DNA from: Mariniphaga sediminis | Lineage (GTDB): Bacteria > Bacteroidota > Bacteroidia > Bacteroidales > Prolixibacteraceae | Direction of reading: 5' to 3' | Assembly (NCBI RefSeq): GCF_003573545.1 | Contig: NZ_QWET01000017.1 | Coordinates: forward strand, 1 to 64,000 | Length of the DNA: 64,000 nucleotides | Shown: positions 44,446 through 53,437 of the stretch, piece by piece | How positions within the stretch are numbered: position 1 is the first letter of the stretch | Layout: every line of letters starts with the position of its first letter | Notes under the pieces: generated by a model | The model's database searches: none | Seen by the model: the letters and a program-made list of their open reading frames with translations, nothing else | What the model was told of the DNA's origin: nothing | Program-made: the position numbers and the translations under genes

Positions 44446-44479
44446 AAATCTTGTTTCTGACTTTTCAAACTATTTTCCT

Positions 44480-44487
44480 TAATTTTG
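44480..44487 (+). promoter_or_regulatory. Probable -7 element of rbfA
   Basis: TAATTTTG fits TAnnTTTG, 32 bases before the rbfA ATG. The upstream element is weak. Confidence 0.5.
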
Positions 44488-44519
44488 AGCCAGCTTAAAA
44501 CCGGAAACAATATTCATTT

Positions 44520-44864
44520 ATGGAACAATTTAGCACCAGGCAAAATAAAATTTCAAGGCTTGTTCAACGCGAGATGGCCGATATTTTATTGCAATTCAAC
44601 AAATCAAAATACCAGGGAAAGCTTATCAGCGTAACCATTGTAAGGGTTACCAAAGACATGGGTATTGCCCGGATTTACCTCAGCATTTTTCCGTCGGAAT
44701 TTGCAACGGAAATTTTAAGTGAAATCGAATTAAACGGAAAATTCCTGAGGGGAGAACTGGGCAGGAGAATAGGGAAAAGTGTACGGATTATTCCGGAGCT
44801 GGAATTCTATATCGACGACAGCCTTGATTACATCGATCACATCGATGATCTGCTTCACAAATAA
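44520..44864 (+). CDS. rbfA: Ribosome-binding factor A
   Basis: 114 residues, standard length. The KH-like domain has STRQNKISRLVQREMADILLQ at the start and GIARIYLSIFP and GRRIGKSVRIIPELEFYIDDSLDYIDHIDDLL, with the conserved RIIPELEF-x-x-D motif. It binds the 30S subunit during 16S rRNA 5'-end maturation and is needed for growth in the cold. Followed after 48 bases by a LolC/E-type permease gene, an order common in Bacteroidetes. Confidence 0.95.
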   Translation: MEQFSTRQNKISRLVQREMADILLQFNKSKYQGKLISVTIVRVTKDMGIARIYLSIFPSEFATEILSEIELNGKFLRGELGRRIGKSVRIIPELEFYIDDSLDYIDHIDDLLHK

Positions 44865-44912
44865 TACCTGTTCAATAATTTCTAAAAGAAACCGTTTTTT
44901 CAAAAAGACAAA

Positions 44913-46139
44913 TTGAATCTGCCACTTTTCATAGCGCTGCGGTATTTGTTTTCCAAAAAGAAACAAAACATTATTAACATCATTTCTGCTATTTCAGTGG
45001 CGGGAATCATTGTCGGGACTATGGCGCTGGTCATTGTCCTTTCGGTATTTAATGGCTTTAACAGCCTGATTGAGAATTTCTTCAGCAATTTTGATCCTGA
45101 TCTAAAAATTACCGCCGCCAAAGGAAAAATGTTTACGCCTTCTGAGAACCGCTTCGATGAAATAAAAAATCTTCCGGGTGTGGTTCATTATGCTGAAGTG
45201 ATTGAAGAGGTGGCGCTTCTCAAGTACGATACCCGGCAATACCCGGCCATCGTAAAAGGGGTACCACCCAATTACGGCCGGTACACCAATATTGACACGC
45301 TTATTGTTGACGGGGTGTTTATGCTGGAAGACGAAGGCATGGACTACGCTATGGTGGGGCAGGGGGTTGCCTACAACCTCGGCCTTGGACTTTCGTTTGT
45401 CGATCCCATCCGGATTTTTGTACCGAAAAAAGGAAGGCAGGCCTCTGTGAACATGGCACGTTCCCTTAATTTCGACTACATCTTCCCGGCAGGTGTTTTT
45501 GCAGTCCTGGAGGAAATTGACTCCAAGTACATTATTGTTCCTTACCACTTTGCCGCGAGTCTTTTTGACAGTGAAAACCAGGTTTCCGCCGTAGAACTGG
45601 GAATTGATCCGAATGTAAATGCGCGGCGATTACAAAAAGAAATTCAACATATCCTGGGTGAGTCGTTCCAGGTAAAAAACAAATACCAGCAGCACGATTT
45701 GATTTTCAGAACCATGAAATCAGAAAAATGGGCTTCCTACTTCATCCTTGTTTTTATACTGATAGTTGCCTCTTTCAACATGTTGGGAAGCCTTTCTATG
45801 CTGATAATAGACAAGAAAGAAGACCTTTTTATATTGCGTGGCATGGGCGCTGATTCAGAACTCATCCGGCGTATTTTTTTGTTTGAAGGATGGCTCATCT
45901 CGTTTTTTGGCGCTGTGATTGGCTCGTTACTCGGTATTTTTATATGCTGGCTGCAAATAAAATATGAAATCGTTACTTTACCGGGTACCGGTTCGTTCGT
46001 TATTTCGGCCTACCCGGTCAAAATCATATTTTCAGATATCCTGCTCATTTTAAGCATTGTAATTGGCATCGGATTTATTGCTTCGTGGTACCCGGTCCGG
46101 TTTATCTCTCACCGGTTTTTAATGAATGAAAATCTGTAA
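44913..46139 (+). CDS. LolC/LolE-type ABC transporter permease
   Basis: 408 residues from a TTG start; the sequence LPLFIALRYLFSKKKQNIINIISAISVAGI right after it is the family's usual N-terminus, so no better start exists. Four membrane segments: one near the N-terminus and three at the end (YFILVFILIVASFNMLGSL, LISFFGAVIGSLLGIFICW, ILLILSIVIGIGFIASWYPV), with a MacB-like periplasmic domain between. Such permeases lift lipoproteins out of the inner membrane for transfer to the outer membrane. The ATPase partner is not in the window. Confidence 0.9.
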   Translation: MNLPLFIALRYLFSKKKQNIINIISAISVAGIIVGTMALVIVLSVFNGFNSLIENFFSNFDPDLKITAAKGKMFTPSENRFDEIKNLPGVVHYAEVIEEVALLKYDTRQYPAIVKGVPPNYGRYTNIDTLIVDGVFMLEDEGMDYAMVGQGVAYNLGLGLSFVDPIRIFVPKKGRQASVNMARSLNFDYIFPAGVFAVLEEIDSKYIIVPYHFAASLFDSENQVSAVELGIDPNVNARRLQKEIQHILGESFQVKNKYQQHDLIFRTMKSEKWASYFILVFILIVASFNMLGSLSMLIIDKKEDLFILRGMGADSELIRRIFLFEGWLISFFGAVIGSLLGIFICWLQIKYEIVTLPGTGSFVISAYPVKIIFSDILLILSIVIGIGFIASWYPVRFISHRFLMNENL

Positions 46140-46255
46140 GGAACAAGAAGTAGTATATTGCATTCCTGATATTCGTTATTCTTTGAAGATACAAAATTGT
46201 CGTATTTTGCATACAGTTTTATAAAATCAGAGTTCAATAATAAAAATTTTTGATC

Positions 46256-47290
46256 GTGAAAGCACTGGTAAAAAGCAAAGCAGAAAAAGGGATTTGGATG
46301 GAGGAAGTCCCCATGCCTGAAGTAAGGCCCAACGATGTGTTGATAAAAATAAAAAAAGCAGCTATTTGCGGAACCGATTTACACATATACAAATGGGATG
46401 AATGGGCGCAACAAACCATAAAACCACCTGTTATTATCGGACACGAGTACATGGGCACTGTTGTGGAAGTAGGGTCGGAGGTCGATTATGTGAAAGTAGG
46501 GGAGCGGGTTACTGTAGAAGGACATATTTCCTGCGGATTTTGCAGAAATTGCCGGCGCGGGAGGCAACACATCTGCGACCACACAGTAGGAATTGGCGTT
46601 CAGCGTGATGGCGGTTTTGCAGAATATATTTCCGTTCCCGCCAAAAATGTGTTGCATGTTGATGTCAGCATCCCGGATGAAATTATGTCGATTATGGATC
46701 CTATGGGAAATGCTACCCATACGGCGCTTTCATTCCCGCTTCTTGGCGAAGATGTACTCATTACAGGAATAGGAGGCCCTATTGGAGCCATGGCAGCTGC
46801 TATTTGCCGCTTTGCCGGAGCCCGGAATGTAATTGGTACCGACCTGAGTCCGTTTCGTCGCGCACTGGCCCGGAAAATGGGCGCCACGCGAGTAATAGAT
46901 CCAACCAAAGAAAGCCTCAAAGAGGCAATGGAGCGACATAACATGGTTGCCGGATTCGACATTGGACTCGAATGCTCTGGCTCGCAGGCGGCATTTAATG
47001 ATATGGTAAACCACATGTATAACGGCGGAAAAATCAGTCTGCTGGGCATTCTTCCAAAAAGCACTCAAATAAACTGGAATAACATCATTTTCAAAGGTTT
47101 AACACTAAAAGGAATTTATGGAAGAGAAATGTACGAAACCTGGTATCACATGGAAATGATGCTTACTTCGGGACTGGATATCACACCGGTAATCACACAC
47201 CGGTTTCCGGCTGATGACTTTCAAAAGGCTTTTGATATCATGGAACAGGGCGATTGTGGAAAAATTATTCTGGATTGGGATTTTAACTGA
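46256..47290 (+). CDS. tdh: L-threonine 3-dehydrogenase or close zinc alcohol dehydrogenase
   Basis: About 344 residues; GTG at 46256 gives the family N-terminus KALVKSKAEKGIWMEEVPMPE (a TTG six bases upstream is possible). Catalytic zinc site: AICGTDLHIYKWDEWA and IIGHEYMG; structural zinc: the four Cys of CGFCRNCRRGRQHIC; NAD loop: GIGGPIGAMAAAICR. It oxidises threonine to 2-amino-3-oxobutyrate with NAD. The usual partner gene kbl is not adjacent. A parS-like site lies 3 bases past its stop. Confidence 0.9.
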   Translation: MKALVKSKAEKGIWMEEVPMPEVRPNDVLIKIKKAAICGTDLHIYKWDEWAQQTIKPPVIIGHEYMGTVVEVGSEVDYVKVGERVTVEGHISCGFCRNCRRGRQHICDHTVGIGVQRDGGFAEYISVPAKNVLHVDVSIPDEIMSIMDPMGNATHTALSFPLLGEDVLITGIGGPIGAMAAAICRFAGARNVIGTDLSPFRRALARKMGATRVIDPTKESLKEAMERHNMVAGFDIGLECSGSQAAFNDMVNHMYNGGKISLLGILPKSTQINWNNIIFKGLTLKGIYGREMYETWYHMEMMLTSGLDITPVITHRFPADDFQKAFDIMEQGDCGKIILDWDFN

Positions 47291-47292
47291 CG

Positions 47293-47308
47293 TGTTCCAC
47301 GTGGAAAA
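47293..47308. other. parS-like ParB binding site, 14 of 16
   Basis: TGTTCCACGTGGAAAA contains the 12-bp palindrome TTCCACGTGGAA and differs at two positions from TGTTNCACGTGAAACA. It is intergenic, between tdh and rsgA. Confidence 0.68.
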
Positions 47309-47361
47309 ATCTCAAAATCTGATTGTATCGTCTCATGCACGTTCATTTCACCTCAAAAGGC

Positions 47362-47369
47362 TATTTTTG
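47362..47369 (+). promoter_or_regulatory. Probable -7 element of rsgA
   Basis: TATTTTTG fits TAnnTTTG and lies 14 bases before the GTG start, giving a very short leader. The upstream element is weak. Confidence 0.45.
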
Positions 47370-47383
47370 TAAAAAATTTTTCT

Positions 47384-48334
47384 GTGAAGCAAGGTGTAGT
47401 TATAAAAACAACAGGAAGCTGGTTTACCGTAGAAGCTGAAAACGGGGAACTGTTTGAATGCAAAGTAAAAGGGAACTTCCGGATTAAAGATATAAAAAGT
47501 ACAAATCCGGTGGCAGTGGGGGACAAAGTAAACTTCTCAGTGCAAGACGATATTCACAACAATGCCGAGGTGAAAACAGGCTGGATCACTTCGATTGAAG
47601 ACCGTAAAAATTACATCATACGCCGCTCTCCCAATTTATCGAAACAGTCACATATTATAGCTGCCAACATCGACCAGGCTGTTTTAGTCGCAACGGTTGC
47701 CTGGCCGGTCACTACAACCACCTTCATCGACCGTTATCTGGCTTCTGCCGAAGCCTACCGCATTCCGGTACTGCTTGTCTTCAATAAAACAGATCTTTAC
47801 TCAAAAGAAGAAAAAGCCAGGATGAACGAATTGATTTCTATTTATTCCAAAATTGGATATTTATGTCTTTCCACTTCGGCTAAAAAAAACCAGGGCATTG
47901 AAGAATTAAAAAACGCACTGAAAGAAAAAACCAATGTGATAAACGGACACAGCGGGGTAGGGAAGTCGACCCTGATTAACCTGATTCAACCCGGTTTAAA
48001 CCTGAAAACCTCAGAAATTTCGGAAATGCACAAAACCGGTAAACACACTACTGCATTTTCAGCCATGTTTAAGCTTTCATTTGGAGGTTATATTATTGAT
48101 ACTCCGGGAATTAAAGGTTTTGGCATGCTTGAAATGGAAGCCTGGGAAATTCCGCACTATTTTCCGGAAATTTTTAAAATATCGGAAAATTGTCAGTACA
48201 ACAACTGTTCGCATACCCATGAACCAGGCTGTGCTGTAAAAGAAGCCGTGGAAGCGGGCGATGTAGCCGCAAGCCGGTATATTAGCTATGTGGGCTTACT
48301 GGAAGGGGAAGATAAGTACCGGAAACCACATTAA
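47384..48334 (+). CDS. rsgA: Small ribosomal subunit biogenesis GTPase RsgA
   Basis: 316 residues from GTG 47384. An OB-fold at the N-terminus is followed by a circularly permuted GTPase: NKTD (134-137) comes before the P-loop GHSGVGKST (188-196) and DTPGIKGF. The C-terminal zinc motif CQYNNCSHTHEPGC has the C-x4-C-x-H-x5-C form. It checks and releases late 30S intermediates in the cytoplasm. It converges on uvrC, overlapping by four bases at the stops. Confidence 0.96.
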   Translation: MKQGVVIKTTGSWFTVEAENGELFECKVKGNFRIKDIKSTNPVAVGDKVNFSVQDDIHNNAEVKTGWITSIEDRKNYIIRRSPNLSKQSHIIAANIDQAVLVATVAWPVTTTTFIDRYLASAEAYRIPVLLVFNKTDLYSKEEKARMNELISIYSKIGYLCLSTSAKKNQGIEELKNALKEKTNVINGHSGVGKSTLINLIQPGLNLKTSEISEMHKTGKHTTAFSAMFKLSFGGYIIDTPGIKGFGMLEMEAWEIPHYFPEIFKISENCQYNNCSHTHEPGCAVKEAVEAGDVAASRYISYVGLLEGEDKYRKPH

Positions 48335-50154
48335 TTTTTAGCCGGATGAAAATATTGGTAAACCAACGTGGCTTTTGACAATCCGACAGATATTTTAAGT
48401 TTCTCTAAATCAGAATCCTTTATGTTTTTTACTGATTTAAAATCATTTAGAAGCTTTTTTATCGTCTTTTCACCAATCCCGTTTATTTGGTTTAACTCTG
48501 AATCAGTCATACTTTTCGACCGCTTATTTTGATGAAAAGTAATTCCAAATCGATGAGCTTCATCCCTGAGCTGCTGAATAATTTTCAACGTCTCAGAATT
48601 TTTATTTATATAAACAGGAACCGAGTCTCCGGGAAAATAAATTTCCTCAAGTCTTTTGGCAATACCAATAATAGAAATTTTACCTCTCAAGTTTAGCCTG
48701 TCAAGAGAATTTACGGCCGATGAGAGTTGTCCTTTACCACCATCAATTACAATGAGCTGAGGTAACTCTATATTCTCTTCAGTTAACCTTTTATATCGCC
48801 TGTAAACAACCTCCTCCATGGAAGCAAAGTCGTTTGGCCCGGAAACTGTTTTAATATTGTAGTGTCGGTATTCTTTTTTTAACGGTCGTCCATTTTTAAA
48901 AACAACACATGCTGCAACAGGATTTGTTCCCTGCAGGTTACTATTATCAAAACATTCAATACGAACAGGTAATTCGGGCAACTGGAGATCCTTTTTAATC
49001 GTATTAAGAATACGCTCTTCCCTAACTTTGGGATTCTTAAGAACTAATTGCTTCTCTTTTTCAAGCCGGAAATACTTCGCATTCCGGAAGGACAAGTCAA
49101 GTAATTTCTTTTTTTCTCCACGCTGCGGAATCTTAAAAGTAACATCATTCAGTTTGGTTTGAGGTAGAAAAGGCACCAGAATTTCTTTGGCATTACTGAA
49201 TATTTTTTGTCGAATATCCACTATTCCGGCAAGAAGTAAATCCTCTTTCGATTCATCCAAACTCTTTTTAATTTCCAAAGTATATGTTTGAATAATGGCT
49301 CCCTTAATAACTTTAAGATAATTGACATAGGCAAATTTAGCATCCTGATCTATAGAAAACACATCCACATCCGTAATGGTAGGTGAAACAATGGTCGATT
49401 TGCTTTGATATCTCTTCAGCGAGTCGTATTTTTCCTTTAGTTTGTGTGCTTCCTCAAAATGTAATCCGTCGGCCATATCCTTCATTCTTATTTCCAAATG
49501 GCGGATAACTCCGGAAACATTCCCTTTCAAAATGTCAGTAATATCATCGATTCCCTGATTGTATTTTTCAGCTGAAATCAGTCCCTCACAAGGTCCTTCG
49601 CAATTTCCAATATGATACTCCAGGCAAACTTTATACTTTTTTGACCGAATATTTTCATCGGTCAAAAGATAATTACATGTACGGAGTTTATATTCCGATT
49701 TAAACAGTTCAAGTAAAGTTCTAACGGTATAAATTGAAGTATAAGGGCCAAAATATTTTGATCCGTCTTTTATCAAATTTCGTGTTTTAAAAACACGGGG
49801 AAAGGGTTCGTTTTTAACACAAATCCATGGGTAAGATTTATCGTCTTTCAGCCTTATATTATAACGGGGCTGGTATTTTTTTATCAGGTTATTCTCAAGT
49901 AACAAAGCATCCTGCTCTGTCTCTACAACCATGTGTTTAATATCAGCAATATTCCGAACAAGCAGGGCAGTTTTCCTGCTGTCATGTTGCTTCGAAAAAT
50001 AACTGGAAACCCGCTTTTTAAGGTTTTTGGCTTTTCCGATGTAAATAATTTTTCCCGAATCATCATAAAACTGATAAATACCAGGCTTTCCGGGAAGAAC
50101 GGAAATCAGACTTTTTAAATAATCAATATCACTATTTTTTGATTGATATTTCAC
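48331..50154 (-). CDS. uvrC: Excinuclease ABC subunit C
   Basis: 607 residues. GIY-YIG nuclease domain (GIYQFYDDSGKIIYIGKAKNLKKR, about 25-48), UVR segment (RMKDMADGLHFEEAHKLKEKY, about 230), RNase H-like endonuclease domain (IECFDNSNLQGTNPVA, LIVIDGGKGQLSSA) and a C-terminal helix-hairpin-helix region (LNQINGIGEKTIKKLLNDF). It makes both incisions in nucleotide excision repair after UvrAB loading. Last gene of a reverse-strand block, 5 bases after apt. Confidence 0.97.
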   Translation of the reverse strand: MKYQSKNSDIDYLKSLISVLPGKPGIYQFYDDSGKIIYIGKAKNLKKRVSSYFSKQHDSRKTALLVRNIADIKHMVVETEQDALLLENNLIKKYQPRYNIRLKDDKSYPWICVKNEPFPRVFKTRNLIKDGSKYFGPYTSIYTVRTLLELFKSEYKLRTCNYLLTDENIRSKKYKVCLEYHIGNCEGPCEGLISAEKYNQGIDDITDILKGNVSGVIRHLEIRMKDMADGLHFEEAHKLKEKYDSLKRYQSKSTIVSPTITDVDVFSIDQDAKFAYVNYLKVIKGAIIQTYTLEIKKSLDESKEDLLLAGIVDIRQKIFSNAKEILVPFLPQTKLNDVTFKIPQRGEKKKLLDLSFRNAKYFRLEKEKQLVLKNPKVREERILNTIKKDLQLPELPVRIECFDNSNLQGTNPVAACVVFKNGRPLKKEYRHYNIKTVSGPNDFASMEEVVYRRYKRLTEENIELPQLIVIDGGKGQLSSAVNSLDRLNLRGKISIIGIAKRLEEIYFPGDSVPVYINKNSETLKIIQQLRDEAHRFGITFHQNKRSKSMTDSELNQINGIGEKTIKKLLNDFKSVKNIKDSDLEKLKISVGLSKATLVYQYFHPAKN

Positions 50155-50159
50155 CGACT

Positions 50160-50678
50160 TTAATATTTAACCAATACATGCGGATCAAATTGTTTGAGTA
50201 TTTCCTTTTCAGGAGTCTGAATGAATTCAAGATCGCAAAGAAAACTGAAATATACTTTTTTAATTCCAACCTGTTTGATCATATTTAAAACAGCTTGAGC
50301 CGTACCTCCTGTAGCCAACAAATCATCATGAATAAGCACTACATCTTCTTCAGAAAGGGCATCACTGTGAATTTCCACCGTGTCTGTACCATATTCCAAT
50401 TGATATGTTTCAGAAATGACATCGGAAGGAAGTTTCCCCTTTTTTCTAACAGGAACAAATCCGGCCCTTAATTCGTGAGCCAAAATTCCACCCAAAATAA
50501 AACCTCGTGCCTCAATTCCTAACACTTTTGAAATTTGCTTATCTCTGAATTCATCTGCAATTTTTCCAGTTATATACTGAATAGCTTCTTTATCTTTTAA
50601 CAGGGTAGTGATGTCTATAAAATTAATTCCCTTTTTTGGAAAATCGGGAACCTCCCTGATTTTGTCTTTCAAATTCAT
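50160..50678 (-). CDS. apt: Adenine phosphoribosyltransferase
   Basis: 172 residues, usual length. Family opening IREVPDFPKKGINFIDITTLLKD; PRPP-binding motif VVLIHDDLLATGGTAQA; purine-site stretch GIEARGFILGGILA. It makes AMP from adenine and PRPP for purine salvage. It sits between mnmG and uvrC; the only intergenic space upstream (38 bases) is nearly filled by a parS site. Confidence 0.97.
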   Translation of the reverse strand: MNLKDKIREVPDFPKKGINFIDITTLLKDKEAIQYITGKIADEFRDKQISKVLGIEARGFILGGILAHELRAGFVPVRKKGKLPSDVISETYQLEYGTDTVEIHSDALSEEDVVLIHDDLLATGGTAQAVLNMIKQVGIKKVYFSFLCDLEFIQTPEKEILKQFDPHVLVKY

Positions 50679-50696
50679 GGTTGATCTGGTTTTTTT

Positions 50697-50712
50697 TGTT
50701 CCACGTGAAACA
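50697..50712. other. parS, ParB binding site, full consensus match
   Basis: TGTTCCACGTGAAACA matches TGTTNCACGTGAAACA at every defined position. It occupies the 38-base gap between the apt start and the mnmG stop. ParB loads here and spreads to organise and segregate the origin region. Full matches normally occur only close to the origin. Confidence 0.9.
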
Positions 50713-50716
50713 ATTT

Positions 50717-52597
50717 CTATCTTCCTAACAAAACTAACAAAACATTTATGTCGGCCGGAGAAACACCGGAAATTCGTTTTGCCTGGCCAATGGTTTTAGG
50801 ATTAATTTTTTCCAATTTTTGTCGCGCTTCAGTGGATAGGGATTTCAATTGACTATAATTAAACTTATTTTCGATTCGTATATTTTCAAATTTATCAAGC
50901 TTCTCAGCCAGGAGTTTTTCACGATTAATATAACCTTCATATTTTATCGAAATTTCAGCTCCCTGGATTATTTCTGTTCTTCTTTCCTCCGGAACCTTCG
51001 TGAGAAACGTTTTAAAAGGGGTGATGGTATCAATCAAATCAAATATTGAAATCTGAGGGCGCAAAATGATATCATAAAGTTTAACTCCTTGTTTTAATTC
51101 AGAGGTACCTTTTTCTGTAAGTAACTGATTTACAAAGTGTGGCTTCACGCTAAATTTACGAGCGTATTGAATAATTTCGGAAATTATCCTGGTTTTTTCC
51201 TCTAATAATTTTTTTCGTTCTGGAGAAGCAAGACCCAATTTATATGCTTTTTCCGTTAAGCGGATGTCTGCATTATCCTGACGAAGTAAAATTCTAAATT
51301 CAGCCCTACTTGTAAACATACGATAAGGTTCATCTACTCCTTTTGTAACCAAATCGTCAATCAACACTCCAATATAGGCTTCATCTCTTTTAAGAATAAA
51401 CTCTTCGCCTGGAGAGTGGCATCGCAAATGAGCATTTATTCCGGCAATGATTCCCTGGGCGCCGGCTTCTTCATATCCCGTTGTCCCATTAATCTGTCCG
51501 GCAAAATAGAGATTCTTTATGATTTTAGTTTCGAGGGTATGGTAAAGCTGTGTTGGATCAAAATAATCGTATTCAATGGCATATCCAGGTCTGAAAATCC
51601 GGGCATTCTCCAGTCCGGGAACTTTTTGCATGGCTTTATACTGAACCTGCCATGGAAGGGATGAGGAAAAACCATTCAGATAATACTCGACAGTAGATTC
51701 TCCTTCAGGTTCCAAAAAGAGCTGATGCTGCTGTTTTTCTGCAAAAGTAACGAGTTTAGATTCTATGCTGGGGCAATATCTTGGACCGGTACTTTGAATG
51801 GTCCCGTCAAACATTGGTGAAAACCTGAATCCCAACTCCAACTCACTATGAACATCAGGATTGGTATGGGTAATCCAGCACGAACGTTGCTGCAATTTTG
51901 ATTTAGTTCCTGGCAAATAGGAAAACGTAAAATGAGTGACATCTCCTTTTTGTTCTGTAAGTTGTGAAAAATCAATAGTACGACCATCGATTCGTACAGG
52001 TGTACCCGTTTTTAAACGGCCTGTTTTAAACCCGGCACCAAACAACTGTTCTGTTATGTCATAAGAAGCAGATTCACCGATACGTCCCCCTTTCATTTGC
52101 GATGAGCCCACATGAATCAATCCATTAAGGAACGTACCGTTGGTTAGAATAACCGTATTACCATAAAACTCAACACCAATTTTTGTTCGAACACCTTTCA
52201 CCTGATCATTATCCATAATCAATGAAATAACAGCATCCTGCCACAAATCAAGGTTATCAATACTTTCCAACGTCTCTCTCCATAATTCTGTAAACCGCAT
52301 CCGGTCATTTTGCGACCGTGGACTCCACATGGCCGGACCTTTCGACAAATTAAGCATCCTGAATTGAATGGTCGTTTTATCGGCAATTATCCCTGAATAT
52401 CCACCCAAGGCATCAATCTCTCTAACTATCTGACCTTTGGCAATACCGCCCATTGCCGGATTACATGACATTTGGGCATATTTGGTCATATCCATGGTTA
52501 TCAGTAAGGTTTTGGACCCAAGATTTGCAGCAGCGGCTGCAGCTTCACATCCTGAATGTCCTCCTCCCACAACAATAACATCATATTTTGGCATCAT
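50717..52597 (-). CDS. mnmG: tRNA uridine-5-carboxymethylaminomethyl synthesis enzyme MnmG
   Basis: 626 residues, typical length. FAD-binding GGGHSGCEAAAAAANLG at the N-terminus; CNPAMGGIAKGQIVREIDALGG; the conserved FAGQINGTTGYEEAGAQG block near residue 370; C-terminal helical domain ending LKSLSTEARQKLEKINPKTIGQA. With MnmE it installs the cmnm5 group on wobble uridine 34 of several tRNAs. The ATG overlaps the ybeY stop by four bases (ATGA). The gene is often near the origin in bacteria, in keeping with the parS site beside it. Confidence 0.97.
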   Translation of the reverse strand: MMPKYDVIVVGGGHSGCEAAAAAANLGSKTLLITMDMTKYAQMSCNPAMGGIAKGQIVREIDALGGYSGIIADKTTIQFRMLNLSKGPAMWSPRSQNDRMRFTELWRETLESIDNLDLWQDAVISLIMDNDQVKGVRTKIGVEFYGNTVILTNGTFLNGLIHVGSSQMKGGRIGESASYDITEQLFGAGFKTGRLKTGTPVRIDGRTIDFSQLTEQKGDVTHFTFSYLPGTKSKLQQRSCWITHTNPDVHSELELGFRFSPMFDGTIQSTGPRYCPSIESKLVTFAEKQQHQLFLEPEGESTVEYYLNGFSSSLPWQVQYKAMQKVPGLENARIFRPGYAIEYDYFDPTQLYHTLETKIIKNLYFAGQINGTTGYEEAGAQGIIAGINAHLRCHSPGEEFILKRDEAYIGVLIDDLVTKGVDEPYRMFTSRAEFRILLRQDNADIRLTEKAYKLGLASPERKKLLEEKTRIISEIIQYARKFSVKPHFVNQLLTEKGTSELKQGVKLYDIILRPQISIFDLIDTITPFKTFLTKVPEERRTEIIQGAEISIKYEGYINREKLLAEKLDKFENIRIENKFNYSQLKSLSTEARQKLEKINPKTIGQAKRISGVSPADINVLLVLLGR

Positions 52598-53031
52598 ATT
52601 TCTTCCTTCTTAAAATCTACTCTTTTCAAATAGAAATTTTCTTTCTCCTTCATCTGTTTGCCTTCAGCTTCCGTTTTGTCCTTATAACCAACCAAATGCA
52701 AAACACCATGAAAAATAACACGGTATAATTCTTCTTTAAAAGGCCTGTTAAACTTACCGGCATTTTCCTTTACACGATCTACACTAATAAATAAATCGCC
52801 CGAAATAACAGATTTTTTTACATAGTCAAATGTAACAATATCAGTATAATAGTCATGTCCAAGATATTGTTCATTTATTTTTAACAAATAATCATCGCTA
52901 CATAAAATAATTGAAATCTCTCCAGGCTTTTTATTTTCGTTTGTGATTAAAAATTCTATATGATTTTCAAGCAGATCCCAACGTATCGGAAAGGGATTAA
53001 TTTCTTCAAAAAAAAAGTCTAATCCGTTCAC
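52594..53031 (-). CDS. ybeY: Endoribonuclease YbeY
   Basis: 145 residues. Metal-site motif FHGVLHLVGYKDKTEAEG: H108 and H112 are kept, but the third His of the usual H-x3-H-x5-H is Asp 118, a form I believe is common in Bacteroidetes. GDLFISVDRVKENA and IVTFDYV are further family blocks. It acts in 16S rRNA 3' maturation and ribosome quality control. It overlaps both neighbours by four bases, so the three genes are translationally coupled. Confidence 0.93.
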   Translation of the reverse strand: MNGLDFFFEEINPFPIRWDLLENHIEFLITNENKKPGEISIILCSDDYLLKINEQYLGHDYYTDIVTFDYVKKSVISGDLFISVDRVKENAGKFNRPFKEELYRVIFHGVLHLVGYKDKTEAEGKQMKEKENFYLKRVDFKKEEI

Positions 53032-53435
53032 TGCAAATCGATGTTAATATTCACACTTTTCCCTTCATTGCGAAACTCAACGTGATTGCAAAGCGATTTT
53101 ATGATATGAATTCCCCTGCCGGCTTCCTTTTTTATATTATTTCTTAAAGTAGGATCATCTACCTGTGTGTAATCAAAACCTTCGCCTTCGTCGTGCACTG
53201 CGATACTAATATTTCCTTTCATACAATTGATTTCTATGTCAACCTTCTTCCGGCTATCGTTTTTATTACCATGTTCGATAGAATTAATAACTGCTTCAGA
53301 AATGCAGAGTAACACCTTATTAAAACACTTTTGCGGAAGTTCATTTTCGTCAAATATACGCGACAGGAATTGTTCCACCTTCTTCAATTCCTGTTTATCT
53401 GATTTAATGGCAAGTATTTCAGGGTTTTTATTCAT
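53028..53435 (-). CDS. RsbW-like anti-sigma regulatory histidine-kinase-fold ATPase
   Basis: 135 residues of the GHKL ATPase fold: N box EAVINSIEHGNKND, G1 box DEGEGFD, G2 box GRGIHIIK. This is the RsbW/SpoIIAB-like type that binds an anti-sigma antagonist or sigma factor, or acts as a serine kinase. No STAS-domain partner or group 3 sigma gene is nearby; Bacteroidetes have many such orphans in PP2C/STAS switches. It overlaps ybeY by four bases and follows the DUF4175 gene by two. Confidence 0.88.
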   Translation of the reverse strand: MNKNPEILAIKSDKQELKKVEQFLSRIFDENELPQKCFNKVLLCISEAVINSIEHGNKNDSRKKVDIEINCMKGNISIAVHDEGEGFDYTQVDDPTLRNNIKKEAGRGIHIIKSLCNHVEFRNEGKSVNINIDLQ

Positions 53436-53437
53436 CC

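Noticed and set aside
46600-47064. Two overlapping open frames opposite threonine dehydrogenase
   Set aside because: Mirror frames of a well-recognised enzyme; low-complexity Ser/Pro/Ile content typical of antisense reading.
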